64,000 nucleotides of DNA from contig NZ_QDAE01000011.1 in NCBI RefSeq assembly GCF_003075455.1, positions 35,580 to 99,579 on the forward strand, in the 5' to 3' direction. The DNA comes from Arthrobacter sp. Bz4. Its GTDB lineage: Bacteria; Actinomycetota; Actinomycetes; Actinomycetales; Micrococcaceae. The notes beneath the pieces were generated by a model. That model was given only the letters and a program-made list of their open reading frames with translations. It did not search any database and was not told where the DNA came from. A program made the translations under genes and the position numbers. This document shows positions 8,759 through 16,759 of the stretch, piece after piece (position 1 is the stretch's first letter; every line of letters starts with the position of its first letter).

Positions 8759-9333
8759 GCGGCGCGGCACTCGGGGAGGACGGGCGGGTGCGCTGCGACT
8801 GGGCCAACGCTACTGCCGATTACCGGACCTACCACGACGAGGAATGGGGTCGCTCCGTCTCCGGGGAGGCAGCCCTGTTTGAACGGCTCAGCCTCGAAGC
8901 CTTCCAATCCGGTCTGAGCTGGATTACCATTCTGCGGAAGCGGGAGTCCTTCCGGGCGGCCTTCAGGGAGTTCGAACCGGCCGTGGTGGCAGAATTCGAC
9001 GACGACGACGTCGAGCGGTTGCTTCAGGATGCCGGAATTGTCCGTAACCGGGCGAAGATCCTCGCAACCATTGCGAATGCCCGGGCGCTGCTGGCTCTTC
9101 CACCGGGTGAAAGCCTCGCCAATATCCTTGAAGCGCACCGGCCAGCACCTCGTCCCGCCCCGGTTGCACTGACCGACGTGCCTGCGGTTGTCCCTGAATC
9201 GGTGGCACTGGCAAAGGCCCTGCGGTCGCACGGATTCAGGTTTGTTGGTCCCACTACCGGGTACGCCATGATGCAGGCAACCGGGTACGTCAATGACCAT
9301 CTGCTGCACTGCTGGGTGCGGGGCTCGATGTGA
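8755..9333 (+). CDS. tag: DNA-3-methyladenine glycosylase I
   Basis: Tag excises 3-methyladenine from DNA as the first step of base excision repair. The 192-residue protein has the family zinc ligands: Cys in VRCDWAN, His in TYHDEEWG, and the C-terminal His/Cys of DHLLHCW. Other conserved blocks are FERLSLEAFQSGLSW and FRFVGPTTGYAMMQATG, which line the base pocket. It overlaps the DivIVA-motif gene by four bases. The alkylation theme recurs with the alkyltransferase-like gene at 42792, but the two are far apart. Confidence 0.95.
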   Translation: MSGAALGEDGRVRCDWANATADYRTYHDEEWGRSVSGEAALFERLSLEAFQSGLSWITILRKRESFRAAFREFEPAVVAEFDDDDVERLLQDAGIVRNRAKILATIANARALLALPPGESLANILEAHRPAPRPAPVALTDVPAVVPESVALAKALRSHGFRFVGPTTGYAMMQATGYVNDHLLHCWVRGSM

Positions 9334-9488
9334 CCCACAACGCACCGCGATTCGCCGAGTCCGGCTCTGTGCGGGATAATGGTGGAGGATCAATGCGCGG
9401 GGGCCAGCATGCCGCCGTGTCACTGACGTTAATTTTCGTTGACGGGCGGCCGGGGATCCCGGGCGCGCACATTTGAAGGGATACCTTT

Positions 9489-9656
9489 ATGGCTGCCATG
9501 AAACCGCGGACCGGCGATGGGCCGATGGAAGTCACCAAAGAGGGCCGCAGCCTAATCATGCGGGTACCGATTGATGGTGGCGGGCGGCTAGTGGTCGAAC
9601 TCAATGCGGAGGAAGCCGGCAACCTCAAGGACTGCCTTTTGACGGTCACCGAGTAG
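9489..9656 (+). CDS. DUF3117 protein, 55 residues
   Basis: A short gene starts with ATG at 9489 after GAAGGGA (9475-9481), a clear ribosome site. The product begins MAAMKPRTGDGPMEVTKEGR and contains IMRVPIDGGGRLVVELN, which I recognise as the small DUF3117 family conserved across Actinobacteria. No function is known to me. Its place just after tag is the same in mycobacteria. It is followed by a strong hairpin at 9675-9711. Confidence 0.9.
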   Translation: MAAMKPRTGDGPMEVTKEGRSLIMRVPIDGGGRLVVELNAEEAGNLKDCLLTVTE

Positions 9657-9674
9657 TCGCCCAAAGTGGCAGCG

Positions 9675-9711
9675 CTGCTGGGGTCGGCCCCAAGGGTACC
9701 GACCCCAGCAG
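9675..9711. terminator. bidirectional hairpin after DUF3117
   Basis: CTGCTGGGGTCGG (9675-9687) pairs perfectly with 9699-9711 across an 11-base loop. It lies between the convergent DUF3117 and O-methyltransferase genes and overlaps the region just before the latter's stop at 9715. Confidence 0.8.
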
Positions 9712-9714
9712 TGA

Positions 9715-10362
9715 CTACTTACGGATGGCTGGCATCTTCACGGCGAGCAGCAGGCCATGGCCGGTGGGAAGCATGGCCGACACCAGTTGCTCGTGGTCGC
9801 GAATAGTGCGTCCCACCTGGCGAAGAATGTTGGTCGAATCCTCTCGGATGGCCGGATCTGCCACCCGATCCTGATCCAGTGCGTCGTTGAGCATCAACAT
9901 GCCGCCCGGCTTCAGCAGGCGGATGGCCTGATTTGCGTAGAGCGGCAGACCGGCCTTGTCTGCGTCGATAAAGACCAGATCGTAGGCGGCGTCAGTGAGG
10001 CGGGGCAGCACGTCAGCAGCCCGGCCGGAGATGGTGCGTGTCCGGTTCCCCGGCACGCCAGCCTCGGCGTAGGCCTCTCTCGCCGCGCGGAGGTGGTCGA
10101 CGTCGGAGTCGATGGTGGTCAGGACGGACTGCGGTCCCAGGCCGCGCAGGATACATACCCCGGACACACCGGCCCCGGCACCAATCTCCACAACTGTCTG
10201 TGCCTTTGACGTCGCAGCAAGGACTGTCAACGCGGCCGCGACACCGGTGCTGACCGGCGTGACCCCAAGCTCGTAGGACCGGTCCCGGGCACGCAGCAGG
10301 ACTTCATCCTCGTCGGGCAGCCCCTCGGCGTATGACCAGCTACTTTGTTTGTCCGCGCTCAT
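9715..10362 (-). CDS. class I SAM-dependent O-methyltransferase
   Basis: The 215-residue protein belongs to the caffeoyl-CoA/catechol O-methyltransferase-like family. Motif I is VVEIGAGAGVSGVCIL (SAM binding, about residues 57-72), the metal/SAM Asp is in YDLVFIDADKAG, and the following RLLKPGGMLMLND is typical. The acceptor cannot be read from sequence. It diverges from sigE, as the related Rv1220c does in M. tuberculosis (from memory). No clear Shine-Dalgarno sequence precedes the ATG at 10362; a TGAACGGTA element shared with the helicase gene lies just upstream. Confidence 0.9.
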   Translation of the reverse strand: MSADKQSSWSYAEGLPDEDEVLLRARDRSYELGVTPVSTGVAAALTVLAATSKAQTVVEIGAGAGVSGVCILRGLGPQSVLTTIDSDVDHLRAAREAYAEAGVPGNRTRTISGRAADVLPRLTDAAYDLVFIDADKAGLPLYANQAIRLLKPGGMLMLNDALDQDRVADPAIREDSTNILRQVGRTIRDHEQLVSAMLPTGHGLLLAVKMPAIRK

Positions 10363-10624
10363 GTATTTACCGTTCAGTTTTCTCGTTCAGGGGACGTTCT
10401 CGCTTTGGTACCCAGCCTACTGGTTGGGGGGCTCCTCGCCCATTTGGGTGATCAACGGAATCCGAGCGCCGTCGCAGGGCTTTCGCAGGCCAGGGCACAC
10501 CAGTTTTCCAGCGATCTCCCAGCTTGATAGGGCAATATTTCAAGCTCCAGGCATCCGGTGAACCATTGGCCGCGAATACCTTGGGAGACGGCAAAATGCT
10601 GTTTCACACTGGGAGGAGAGGTTG
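10363..10624. other. 262-base intergenic region upstream of sigE
   Basis: This is one of the longest non-coding gaps, between divergent O-methyltransferase and sigE. It ends in a strong ribosome site (GGAGG at 10612-10616). I see no convincing -35/-10 pair, and no ECF-type GGAAC/GTT pair, that would support autoregulation. Short open frames inside have no family resemblance. Confidence 0.5.
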
Positions 10625-11256
10625 ATGTCCACTTCGCAAACAACGGTGGCCGCTGCCACCGTCACCGATGAAGCAGCAGGCACGGACGCCGCCTGGGTGG
10701 CGCCCTCCTGGGAAGAAGTGGTGGTTGTCCATTCGCCGAAGGTGTACCGGCTGGCCTACCGCCTGACCGGCAACAAGTTCGACGCCGAGGATCTCACCCA
10801 GGAAGTGTTTGTCAGGGTCTTCCGGTCCCTGGCCAACTTCACGCCCGGCACCCTCGATGGGTGGCTGCACCGAATCACCACCAATCTGTTCCTGGATCAG
10901 GCTCGCCGGAAAAGCCGGATCAGGTTCGATGGCCTGACGGAGGAGGCCGAAAGCCGCCTGCCCAGCGCCCATCCCGGGCCGGAACGCAGTTTGAATTCAA
11001 CAACCTCGACATTGATGTGCAGGCTGCCCTCGAAGAACTCCCACCCGATTTCCGGGCGGCTGTGGTCCTGTGCGATCTGGAAGGGCTCGCCTACAACGAG
11101 GTGGCTGAAGCCCTCGGGGTGAAGCTGGGAACAGTGCGCTCACGGATCCACCGGGGGCGCACCATGCTGCGCGAAAAGCTTGCTCACCGCGACCCGGCCC
11201 TGACCGCTGCCAAAAGCCCCCGAATGAAGCTGCCCCGGATTGCGGGCGCCCGTTAG
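10625..11256 (+). CDS. sigE: ECF sigma factor SigE, broken by a one-base frameshift
   Basis: This ECF sigma factor would direct RNA polymerase during envelope stress. The first frame (ATG 10625, ribosome site GGAGG) encodes region 2 with [18 protein letters not shown]. Region 4, [20 protein letters not shown], is encoded in the next frame and ends at 11256. The break lies near 10988-10992: adding one base, for example a T in the TTT run, restores RSFEFNNLD and a protein of about 210 residues. As written, the first frame runs on to a stop at 11122 with unrelated residues. Intact flanking gene order (O-methyltransferase, anti-sigma, tatB) supports the identity. A sequencing error is more likely than a real loss. 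Confidence 0.88.
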
Positions 11257-11261
11257 CGGCC

Positions 11262-12236
11262 ATGCGACATCCGAAGCGGCATCTAGCTGATTTCGTAGAC
11301 GGGGAGTTGCCCTTGGACCGCCGCAGGGCGGTGGAAAGCCACCTCGCCCGCTGCGCCTCCTGCCGGGACACCGTGCGGGAGCATCGGGGTGTCCGAAACC
11401 GGCTGCAAAGCTCAGAGATCCCACGGCCCGACGCCGATCTGTTCGATCGCATCATGGCGACCGCCCAGCGCCACCCAGAGACGCGTCCCGGAGTGGCGCC
11501 CGACGTCGTCGGGCAGGAAAAGCACGGACCCAGCCGGCGGATGGCAGGCTTTGCCTCACGCCACCGCACACCGATGGCGGTGAGCGGAGGGCTGGCCGTG
11601 GTCGCGCTCGCAACGCTTACCGGTGCCTATGCCCTTGGCATCGAATCGGAGCATGAGGTCCTCGCCGGCAGCGGTCGAAGCGGGGCGCTGATGGCTGGCT
11701 GGCAGTCGGTTGCCTCCGACACCCCAACCCTGCTGGATGCCAGCCAGCTCGAAGAGCTCAGGGGCGGTGGCTGGTACTGCCCCGACCTCGAAATGATGGG
11801 GTTCAGCGTGGCGGGTGCGGAAGCCATCACTGTGGCGAACCGTCCGGCACTCATGATGGTGCTCAATGACGGAACTGACTCAGTCACGATCTACGAACAG
11901 CGCAAACTCGGCGACGGCCGGGCACCTGTCGCGTCACCGCCCATCAACGCACTGACGGGGAACTCCGTCGTCGACGACGGATTCGAACGCATCGGCGGGA
12001 TGCAACGCCAAATCTGGGTCCACCCGGGGCACTCCTGGCAGGTGGTGCTCGATTCCCAGTCGGTAACCTACACCGTTGTCTCGAGTCTTCCCGCAGCAGA
12101 AATGCCGCAGGCTGTTAGCCAACTGGTACTGGCCGAGCACTCCCGGCTGGCGCCCACCGAGCCGACTCCGCATGACCCCCTGAGCAGGATTCTTCGAGGG
12201 CTCAACAAGCTGGCACAGCCAGCCTCGGGACAGTGA
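11262..12236 (+). CDS. anti-sigma factor with zinc-binding ZAS domain (RseA-like)
   Basis: The N-terminal 45 residues are a ZAS domain: H7 with DGELPLD, then HLARCASC with H27, C31 and C34 as zinc ligands. This module binds and holds ECF sigma factors. One membrane span lies at about 105-126 (MAVSGGLAVVALATLTGAYA), and the remaining 195 residues would be extracytoplasmic. It begins five bases after the sigE stop, so it is the cognate regulator of SigE. The extracytoplasmic part is long for mycobacterial RseA and could sense signals itself; that is inference. No HtrA protease gene follows, unlike M. tuberculosis. Confidence 0.88.
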   Translation: MRHPKRHLADFVDGELPLDRRRAVESHLARCASCRDTVREHRGVRNRLQSSEIPRPDADLFDRIMATAQRHPETRPGVAPDVVGQEKHGPSRRMAGFASRHRTPMAVSGGLAVVALATLTGAYALGIESEHEVLAGSGRSGALMAGWQSVASDTPTLLDASQLEELRGGGWYCPDLEMMGFSVAGAEAITVANRPALMMVLNDGTDSVTIYEQRKLGDGRAPVASPPINALTGNSVVDDGFERIGGMQRQIWVHPGHSWQVVLDSQSVTYTVVSSLPAAEMPQAVSQLVLAEHSRLAPTEPTPHDPLSRILRGLNKLAQPASGQ

Positions 12237-12265
12237 GCCAAATAGCTCCTGCCGCCGCCGAAAGG

Positions 12266-12271
12266 TAGTCT
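12266..12271 (+). promoter_or_regulatory. -10 box of tatB
   Basis: TAGTCT (12266-12271) ends six bases before the tatB GTG at 12278, and no Shine-Dalgarno sequence is present. TatB thus probably has its own leaderless promoter instead of depending on sigE transcription. Confidence 0.5.
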
Positions 12272-12277
12272 TCTTCA

Positions 12278-12688
12278 GTGTTTGGAATCAACGGGCTCGA
12301 GTTTTTGCTGCTGGCTGTCATCGCCGTCATGGTTCTCGGACCTGAACGGCTGCCGGAGTATGCCGCCCAGCTGGGCAGGCTGGTGAAGGATCTCCGCCGG
12401 ATGGCATCGGGCGCGCGGGAGCAGCTCCGCGAGGAAGTCGGCCCGGAGCTCGACGACGTCGACTGGCGCAAGCTCGACCCCCGCCAGTACGATCCGCGTC
12501 GGATCATCAAGGAAGCCCTGATCGACGACGTCCAGGACGCTTTCAAGCCTGTTAGCGGGGGAGCACCGAACCCGGCGGCCCCGGCTTCCGTCACGCCGCC
12601 AGCCCGGTCACGGCCGCTGCCGTCAGTCGCGACGTCACCGCGGCTCAGCGCCGGCCAGCTGGCGCCGTTCGATGTGGAAGCCACCTAG
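12278..12688 (+). CDS. tatB: twin-arginine translocase subunit TatB
   Basis: TatB is part of the receptor complex for folded twin-arginine precursors. The 136-residue protein starts (GTG) with MFGINGLEFLLLAVIAVMVL, one N-terminal membrane helix, then GPERLPEYAAQLGRLVKDLR. This is the TatB hinge and amphipathic helix, with the conserved GPE. A charged cytosolic region and a Pro/Ala-rich tail follow. The opening residues and length fit TatB better than TatA. It sits after sigE and the anti-sigma gene as in mycobacteria, though without htrA between. Confidence 0.92.
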   Translation: MFGINGLEFLLLAVIAVMVLGPERLPEYAAQLGRLVKDLRRMASGAREQLREEVGPELDDVDWRKLDPRQYDPRRIIKEALIDDVQDAFKPVSGGAPNPAAPASVTPPARSRPLPSVATSPRLSAGQLAPFDVEAT

Positions 12689-12737
12689 CACCAGGCTGTT
12701 GCGCCCGGACGGAACCGGTCAGGCGAAGCCTGCCTGG

Positions 12738-13856
12738 CTAGGTGGGAGTGACCTTCAGCCGACGGCCGCCGAGGTCACGCGGACGGCGGGCGAGGGTGTC
12801 CGCTATCTGGCGAAGTTCCTGCGCTGCGGCGGATTCGCTGGTCCCATGGACGATAGGTTCCCCACTGTCCCCACCCTCGCGAAGGGCAATCTCGAGTGGG
12901 ACACTGCCGAGGAGCGGGACCGGGTAGCCCAGGGCCTCAGTGAGGCGGCCGGTCAGGGCGAGCCCGCCACCCTTGCCGAACAGTTCCATCCGTTCCCCAC
13001 CGGGAAGCTCAAGCCAGGACATGTTCTCGATCACCCCTGAAACCTTCTGGCCCGTCTGGTTGGCCAGGGTCCCGGCGCGTTCAGCAACGTCCGCGGCCGC
13101 CGTCTGCGGCGTGGTGACCACCAACAGCTCCGACGAGGGCAGCAGTTGGGCCACAGAGATGGCGATGTCCCCGGTGCCAGGAGGAAGATCGAGGAACAAT
13201 ACGTCCAGATCGCCGAAGTGCACGTCGCTGAGAAACTGCTCAAGTGCCCGGTGGAGCATCGGCCCGCGCCAGGCGACCGGCTGATTGCCGGCGATGAACA
13301 TGCCAATTGAAATGACTTTGACGTCGTAGGCGACCGGCGGGAGGATCATCTCATCGACCCGGGTTGGCGGCTGGGTGATCCCCAGCAGGGAAGGTACCGA
13401 GAAGCCGTAGACGTCAGCGTCGACAATCCCCACTCTCAGGCCTTGGGCGGCCATTGCCACCGCAAGATTCACTGTGACGCTCGATTTGCCGACCCCGCCC
13501 TTGCCGCTCGCCACCGCGTACACCCGGGTCAGTGAGCCCTCGTCGTTGAACGGGATGCCCTTCCGGCCACCGGGGCCCCTGAGCTGTTCCTTGAGCCGGT
13601 CGCGTTGCTGTTGGGTCATCACCGAGAGCCGTACGTCCACCGAGGTGACTCCGTGGAGGCCCCCTACCGCGGTTTCGACGTCGCGGGTGATGGTCCCGCG
13701 CAGCGGGCAGCCGGCAATGGTGAGCAGCACCTCAACGGTGACGGCGCCGCCGACGATATCGGTGCCCGCAACCATACCCAGCTCGGTGATTGGTTTGCGA
13801 AGTTCAGGGTCAATCACGGTGGCGAGGGCTGCATCCACCTGCTCCCGCAATGTCAC
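12738..13856 (-). CDS. mrp: Mrp/NBP35 family iron-sulfur carrier ATPase
   Basis: Mrp proteins bind ATP and carry iron-sulfur clusters to apoproteins. The 372 residues comprise an N-terminal MIP18/DUF59 domain (about 1-90, with IDPELRKPITELGM) and a P-loop ATPase. The deviant Walker A is GKGGVGKS at 118-125, and the switch region is LFLDLPPGTGD. It overlaps the start of its upstream neighbour DUF1003 by four bases, so the two are coupled. The downstream end converges on tatB. Confidence 0.92.
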   Translation of the reverse strand: MTLREQVDAALATVIDPELRKPITELGMVAGTDIVGGAVTVEVLLTIAGCPLRGTITRDVETAVGGLHGVTSVDVRLSVMTQQQRDRLKEQLRGPGGRKGIPFNDEGSLTRVYAVASGKGGVGKSSVTVNLAVAMAAQGLRVGIVDADVYGFSVPSLLGITQPPTRVDEMILPPVAYDVKVISIGMFIAGNQPVAWRGPMLHRALEQFLSDVHFGDLDVLFLDLPPGTGDIAISVAQLLPSSELLVVTTPQTAAADVAERAGTLANQTGQKVSGVIENMSWLELPGGERMELFGKGGGLALTGRLTEALGYPVPLLGSVPLEIALREGGDSGEPIVHGTSESAAAQELRQIADTLARRPRDLGGRRLKVTPT

Positions 13857-14449
13857 AACCGGTCAGACCGGTTGGGCTGCAGCTTTGGCAGCGACGCCGT
13901 CTGGTCGCCGCCCTTCCGGCGCGACTTTTTATGGAGGGCCGTGTCTTTGTCTTCGGCGGTCTCAAGGATTTCCTCAAGGACTGAGCGCAGTTCGGACCGG
14001 ACATAATCGCGCGTCGCGACCTCGCGGATCGCGATCCGTAGTTCAGCGATTTCCCGGGTCAGATATTCGGTGTCGGAAAGGTTCCGTTCAGCACGCTGCC
14101 GATCCTGCCGCAGCGACACCCGGTCGCGGTCGTCCTGCCGGTTCTGTGCCAGAAGCAGCAGGGGTGCTGCATAGGATGCCTGGAGGGAGAGCATCAGGGT
14201 CAGCAGGGTGAAACCGATGGCGGCGCTGTCGAAACGCAGTCCGCCTGGGGCCCAGGAGTTCCAGGCCAGCCAGAGGGCAACAAAGACTGTCATGTAGAAC
14301 AGGAACTGGGGTGTCCCCATGAACCGGGCGAAGTTTTCGGTGGCGCTGCCGAACCGGTCCGGGTTCGGCCGCAGCCGGGGCAGCCAGCGTTTACGGCTCT
14401 CGCGCGGGGTGTCGAGCCCTGTCGCAGTGGTTCTGATCCGCTCAGCCAT
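13853..14449 (-). CDS. DUF1003 membrane protein
   Basis: The 198-residue protein has two membrane spans close together at about 50-68 (FLFYMTVFVALWLAWNSW) and 76-100 (FTLLTLMLSLQASYAAPLLL), followed by NRQDDRDR and a charged C-terminal half with helical, partly coiled-coil character. This is the DUF1003 pattern. Function is unknown. The gene overlaps the MgtE_N/CBS gene upstream by eight bases and mrp downstream by four, making a three-gene unit. A link to divalent-cation sensing is suggested only by its neighbour. Confidence 0.88.
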   Translation of the reverse strand: MAERIRTTATGLDTPRESRKRWLPRLRPNPDRFGSATENFARFMGTPQFLFYMTVFVALWLAWNSWAPGGLRFDSAAIGFTLLTLMLSLQASYAAPLLLLAQNRQDDRDRVSLRQDRQRAERNLSDTEYLTREIAELRIAIREVATRDYVRSELRSVLEEILETAEDKDTALHKKSRRKGGDQTASLPKLQPNRSDRL

Positions 14450-15722
14450 TGGTTGCTCCCTTCGTCAATCCCGGGTAGTCGTTGGCAGCGCGCCAATCAT
14501 CGGGCAGCAGGTGGTCGAGGACGTCGTCAACTGTCACCGCTCCGACCAACCGACCTTCAGCGTTGACGACGGGAATGGAGTTCAGATTGTAGGTCGCAAG
14601 GATGCGGGCCACCTCGCTGATGTTGGCCTGGTCCCCGACGGGCTCCAGATCAGTGTCAACGATGTTCCCCAGCTGCTCCGGCGGAGGGAATCGCAGCAGC
14701 TGCTGGATGTGGACGACGCCGAGATACCGTCCGGTGGGTGTCTCAAGCGGTGGGCGGCACACGAAAATCGATGAGGCCAACGCTGGAGTCAGTTCCTCAC
14801 GCCGGACGTGCGCGAGGGCTTCGGCCACTGTCGCCTCGGGTGGGAGGATGACCGGCACGGTGGTCATCATGGAGCCGGCAGTGTCCTCCTCGTATTGGAG
14901 CAGGCGTCGCACATCCTCTGCGTCTTCGGGCTCCATCAACGCGAGGAGGTCCTCCTTCTGCGCTTCGGGCAGTTCGTTGAGGAGGTCCGCGGCGTCGTCG
15001 GGGTCCATTTCCTCCAGCACATCGGCGGCACGTTCACGGTGGAGCGAAGAGATGATTTGCACCTGGTCATCGTCCGGGAGTTCCTGCAGGATGTCAGCGA
15101 GCCGGTCATCCTGCAGGGCGCCCGCAATCTCGGTGCGTCGTTTGTCGCTCATTTCGTGCAGCGCGTCCGCGAAGTCGGCCGGCTTGAGGTCCTCGTGTTG
15201 CGCAACGAACTGGGAAGCGCCCTGCGGTTCGGCAGCGTCCCCGTGGTAGGCGTCCAGCCAGTCGACAATGAGGCGTTCGCCCCGGCGGAGTCCACGCAGC
15301 GCCGACGACGACGAGCCGCGCCTGATGAATACCTGTGATACGTGCCAGTCGCCGGCGCGGTCCACCTCGATGGCGATATCCTCGATTACTGCCTCGCCGC
15401 TCCCGTCGCGCAGGGTCACCCGGCGGTCAAAAAGCTCACCCACCACCAGCATTTCGGCGCCGCGCTGTTCGAAGCGGCGGAGGTTGACCAGTCCGGTGCA
15501 GATGATCTGGGTCGAATCAATCGACGTGACCCGGGTCATCGGGACAAAGACCCGCCGTTTGCCGGGTACCTCCACCACCAGGCCAACGGCCTGGGGCGCG
15601 GTGTTCGGGCCGAGGTCAAGAACCACCGCATCACGAAGTCGGCCCAGACGGTCACCCAGTGGGTCAAACACGTCGAGGCCAAGCAGGCGCGCCACGAAGA
15701 CGCGGGTGGGATTAGTGCTCAC
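14442..15722 (-). CDS. MgtE N-domain and CBS-domain protein without a channel
   Basis: The 426 residues begin with a PRC-barrel-like region (about 1-130), then an MgtE N-terminal superhelix (about 170-280, with ELPDDDQVQIISSL and LEEMDPDDAADLLNELP), then two CBS motifs to about 410. Classical MgtE magnesium channels continue with five membrane helices; here the protein ends after the CBS pair. It therefore resembles a soluble magnesium or nucleotide sensor rather than a transporter. The start (GTG 15722) has a TAGCCT box six bases upstream. It leads the operon with DUF1003 and mrp. Confidence 0.88.
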   Translation of the reverse strand: MSTNPTRVFVARLLGLDVFDPLGDRLGRLRDAVVLDLGPNTAPQAVGLVVEVPGKRRVFVPMTRVTSIDSTQIICTGLVNLRRFEQRGAEMLVVGELFDRRVTLRDGSGEAVIEDIAIEVDRAGDWHVSQVFIRRGSSSSALRGLRRGERLIVDWLDAYHGDAAEPQGASQFVAQHEDLKPADFADALHEMSDKRRTEIAGALQDDRLADILQELPDDDQVQIISSLHRERAADVLEEMDPDDAADLLNELPEAQKEDLLALMEPEDAEDVRRLLQYEEDTAGSMMTTVPVILPPEATVAEALAHVRREELTPALASSIFVCRPPLETPTGRYLGVVHIQQLLRFPPPEQLGNIVDTDLEPVGDQANISEVARILATYNLNSIPVVNAEGRLVGAVTVDDVLDHLLPDDWRAANDYPGLTKGATNG

Positions 15723-15728
15723 CTGCCT

Positions 15729-15734
15729 AGGCTA
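15729..15734 (-). promoter_or_regulatory. -10 box of the MgtE_N/CBS operon
   Basis: TAGCCT on the minus strand ends six bases before the GTG at 15722, giving a leaderless message for the three-gene unit. Confidence 0.5.
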
Positions 15735-15840
15735 CTTTGGAACGGCCGCTTCCGCCCTATTCGATCGGCGGCAACGTAGCGCTAGTTCACTGCGAGCGAT
15801 ACGGGCCCACAGGTCAGCCGTTCTGGGTGAGAATGGAACC

Positions 15841-16722
15841 ATGTCAAATGTGCTTGGTCGAACGGCGTCACGGGATGAAGGCCGCATCCTGCCCAAAGGC
15901 GAAACGGTCGGACGGTACAGTGCCTACCTGGACGCGCAGAAGGCAGTGGATTACCTAGCCGACAGCAAGTTCCCCGTGCAGAAAGTCTCGATCATTGGCA
16001 GCGATCTGAAGACTGTTGAACGAGTGACGGGCCGGCTCAGCTACCCGCGGGTGGCATTGGCCAGCGCTGCAACGGGTGCATGGTTCGGATTTTTCGTGGG
16101 CCTGATCCTGACGCTGTTCGGCGACGGCGGTGCGTACCTGCCGATCTTCACCGCGATGGCGCTTGGCGCCGTGTTCTGGATGCTGTTTGGCGTCATCACC
16201 TACGCCTTCCAGCGTGGCAAGCGGGACTTCACCTCCACGAGTCAGGTCATCGCCACCAGCTACGATGTCATCGTCGAACCGGAATCGGCCGGTGAAGCTC
16301 GACGGATGCTGCAACAGTTGCCAATGAACGGTCAGGCCCAGCACCCCGGCGGGTCCGCGCAGGGGTGGCAACCACCGGCAGCGCCTCCCGGTAGCGGCCC
16401 ACAGGCGCCGGGCCAGCCCGGGCAGCCGCAGGCCTGGAAAGACCCGCTCGCCCAGCCCATCCAGAATCCACAGCAGCCCGGCACCCCCGAGTCCGGGACC
16501 GCCAGCCAGGGAAACGCGCCGGACCAGGGTGCACACACCGCAGCGGATGGGTCACAGGGTGCAGGCCCCTCCGGTCCCCGGCGTGGCCAGTTCGCTGACC
16601 TCCCCGACGGGCGGCCGCAGTACGGTGTCCGGGTTAACCCTCAGGAGAACAGTGCGGCCGCGACAGAAAGCCCGGCGAAGGGTCCCGAGGAATCGGGTCA
16701 GCCCGCCGACGAGCGTGCCTAG
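15841..16722 (+). CDS. general stress protein 17M-like membrane protein
   Basis: From the ATG at 15841 the product has 293 residues. The N-terminal part (about 20-70, YSAYLDAQKAVDYLADSKFP) resembles the general stress protein 17M-like domain. Two adjacent hydrophobic helices follow at about 77-122 (GAWFGFFVGLILTLFG and FTAMALGAVFWMLFGVITYA). After residue 160 the chain is a long Pro/Gln/Gly-rich disordered tail. The frame is open further upstream to 15268, but that part lies antisense to the MgtE_N gene. The stop codon is embedded in a terminator hairpin. Confidence 0.82.
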   Translation: MSNVLGRTASRDEGRILPKGETVGRYSAYLDAQKAVDYLADSKFPVQKVSIIGSDLKTVERVTGRLSYPRVALASAATGAWFGFFVGLILTLFGDGGAYLPIFTAMALGAVFWMLFGVITYAFQRGKRDFTSTSQVIATSYDVIVEPESAGEARRMLQQLPMNGQAQHPGGSAQGWQPPAAPPGSGPQAPGQPGQPQAWKDPLAQPIQNPQQPGTPESGTASQGNAPDQGAHTAADGSQGAGPSGPRRGQFADLPDGRPQYGVRVNPQENSAAATESPAKGPEESGQPADERA

Positions 16723-16749
16723 CCACCTTCGTTGGGGCTAGGCACGCTC
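16711..16749. terminator. hairpin containing the stop codon at 16720-16722
   Basis: GAGCGTGCCTAGCC (16711-16724) pairs perfectly with 16736-16749 over an 11-base loop. The left arm includes the last codons and TAG stop of the upstream gene. It is located between convergent genes and lacks a T tract. Confidence 0.75.
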
Positions 16750-16759
16750 GGGGCCTGGG

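Noticed and set aside
7924..9423. Long open frame on the minus strand (about 500 codons)
   Set aside because: It runs antisense through the LOG, DivIVA-motif and tag genes, has no family resemblance, and results from GC-rich codon bias.
10980..11000. Programmed ribosomal frameshifting in sigE
   Set aside because: No slippery heptamer with downstream structure is visible, and three other conserved genes have the same kind of single-base loss, so error is simpler.
15268..15840. Upstream extension of the stress-like protein
   Set aside because: The residues are Ser/Arg-rich shadow of the antisense MgtE_N gene; ATG 15841 gives the recognisable domain start.
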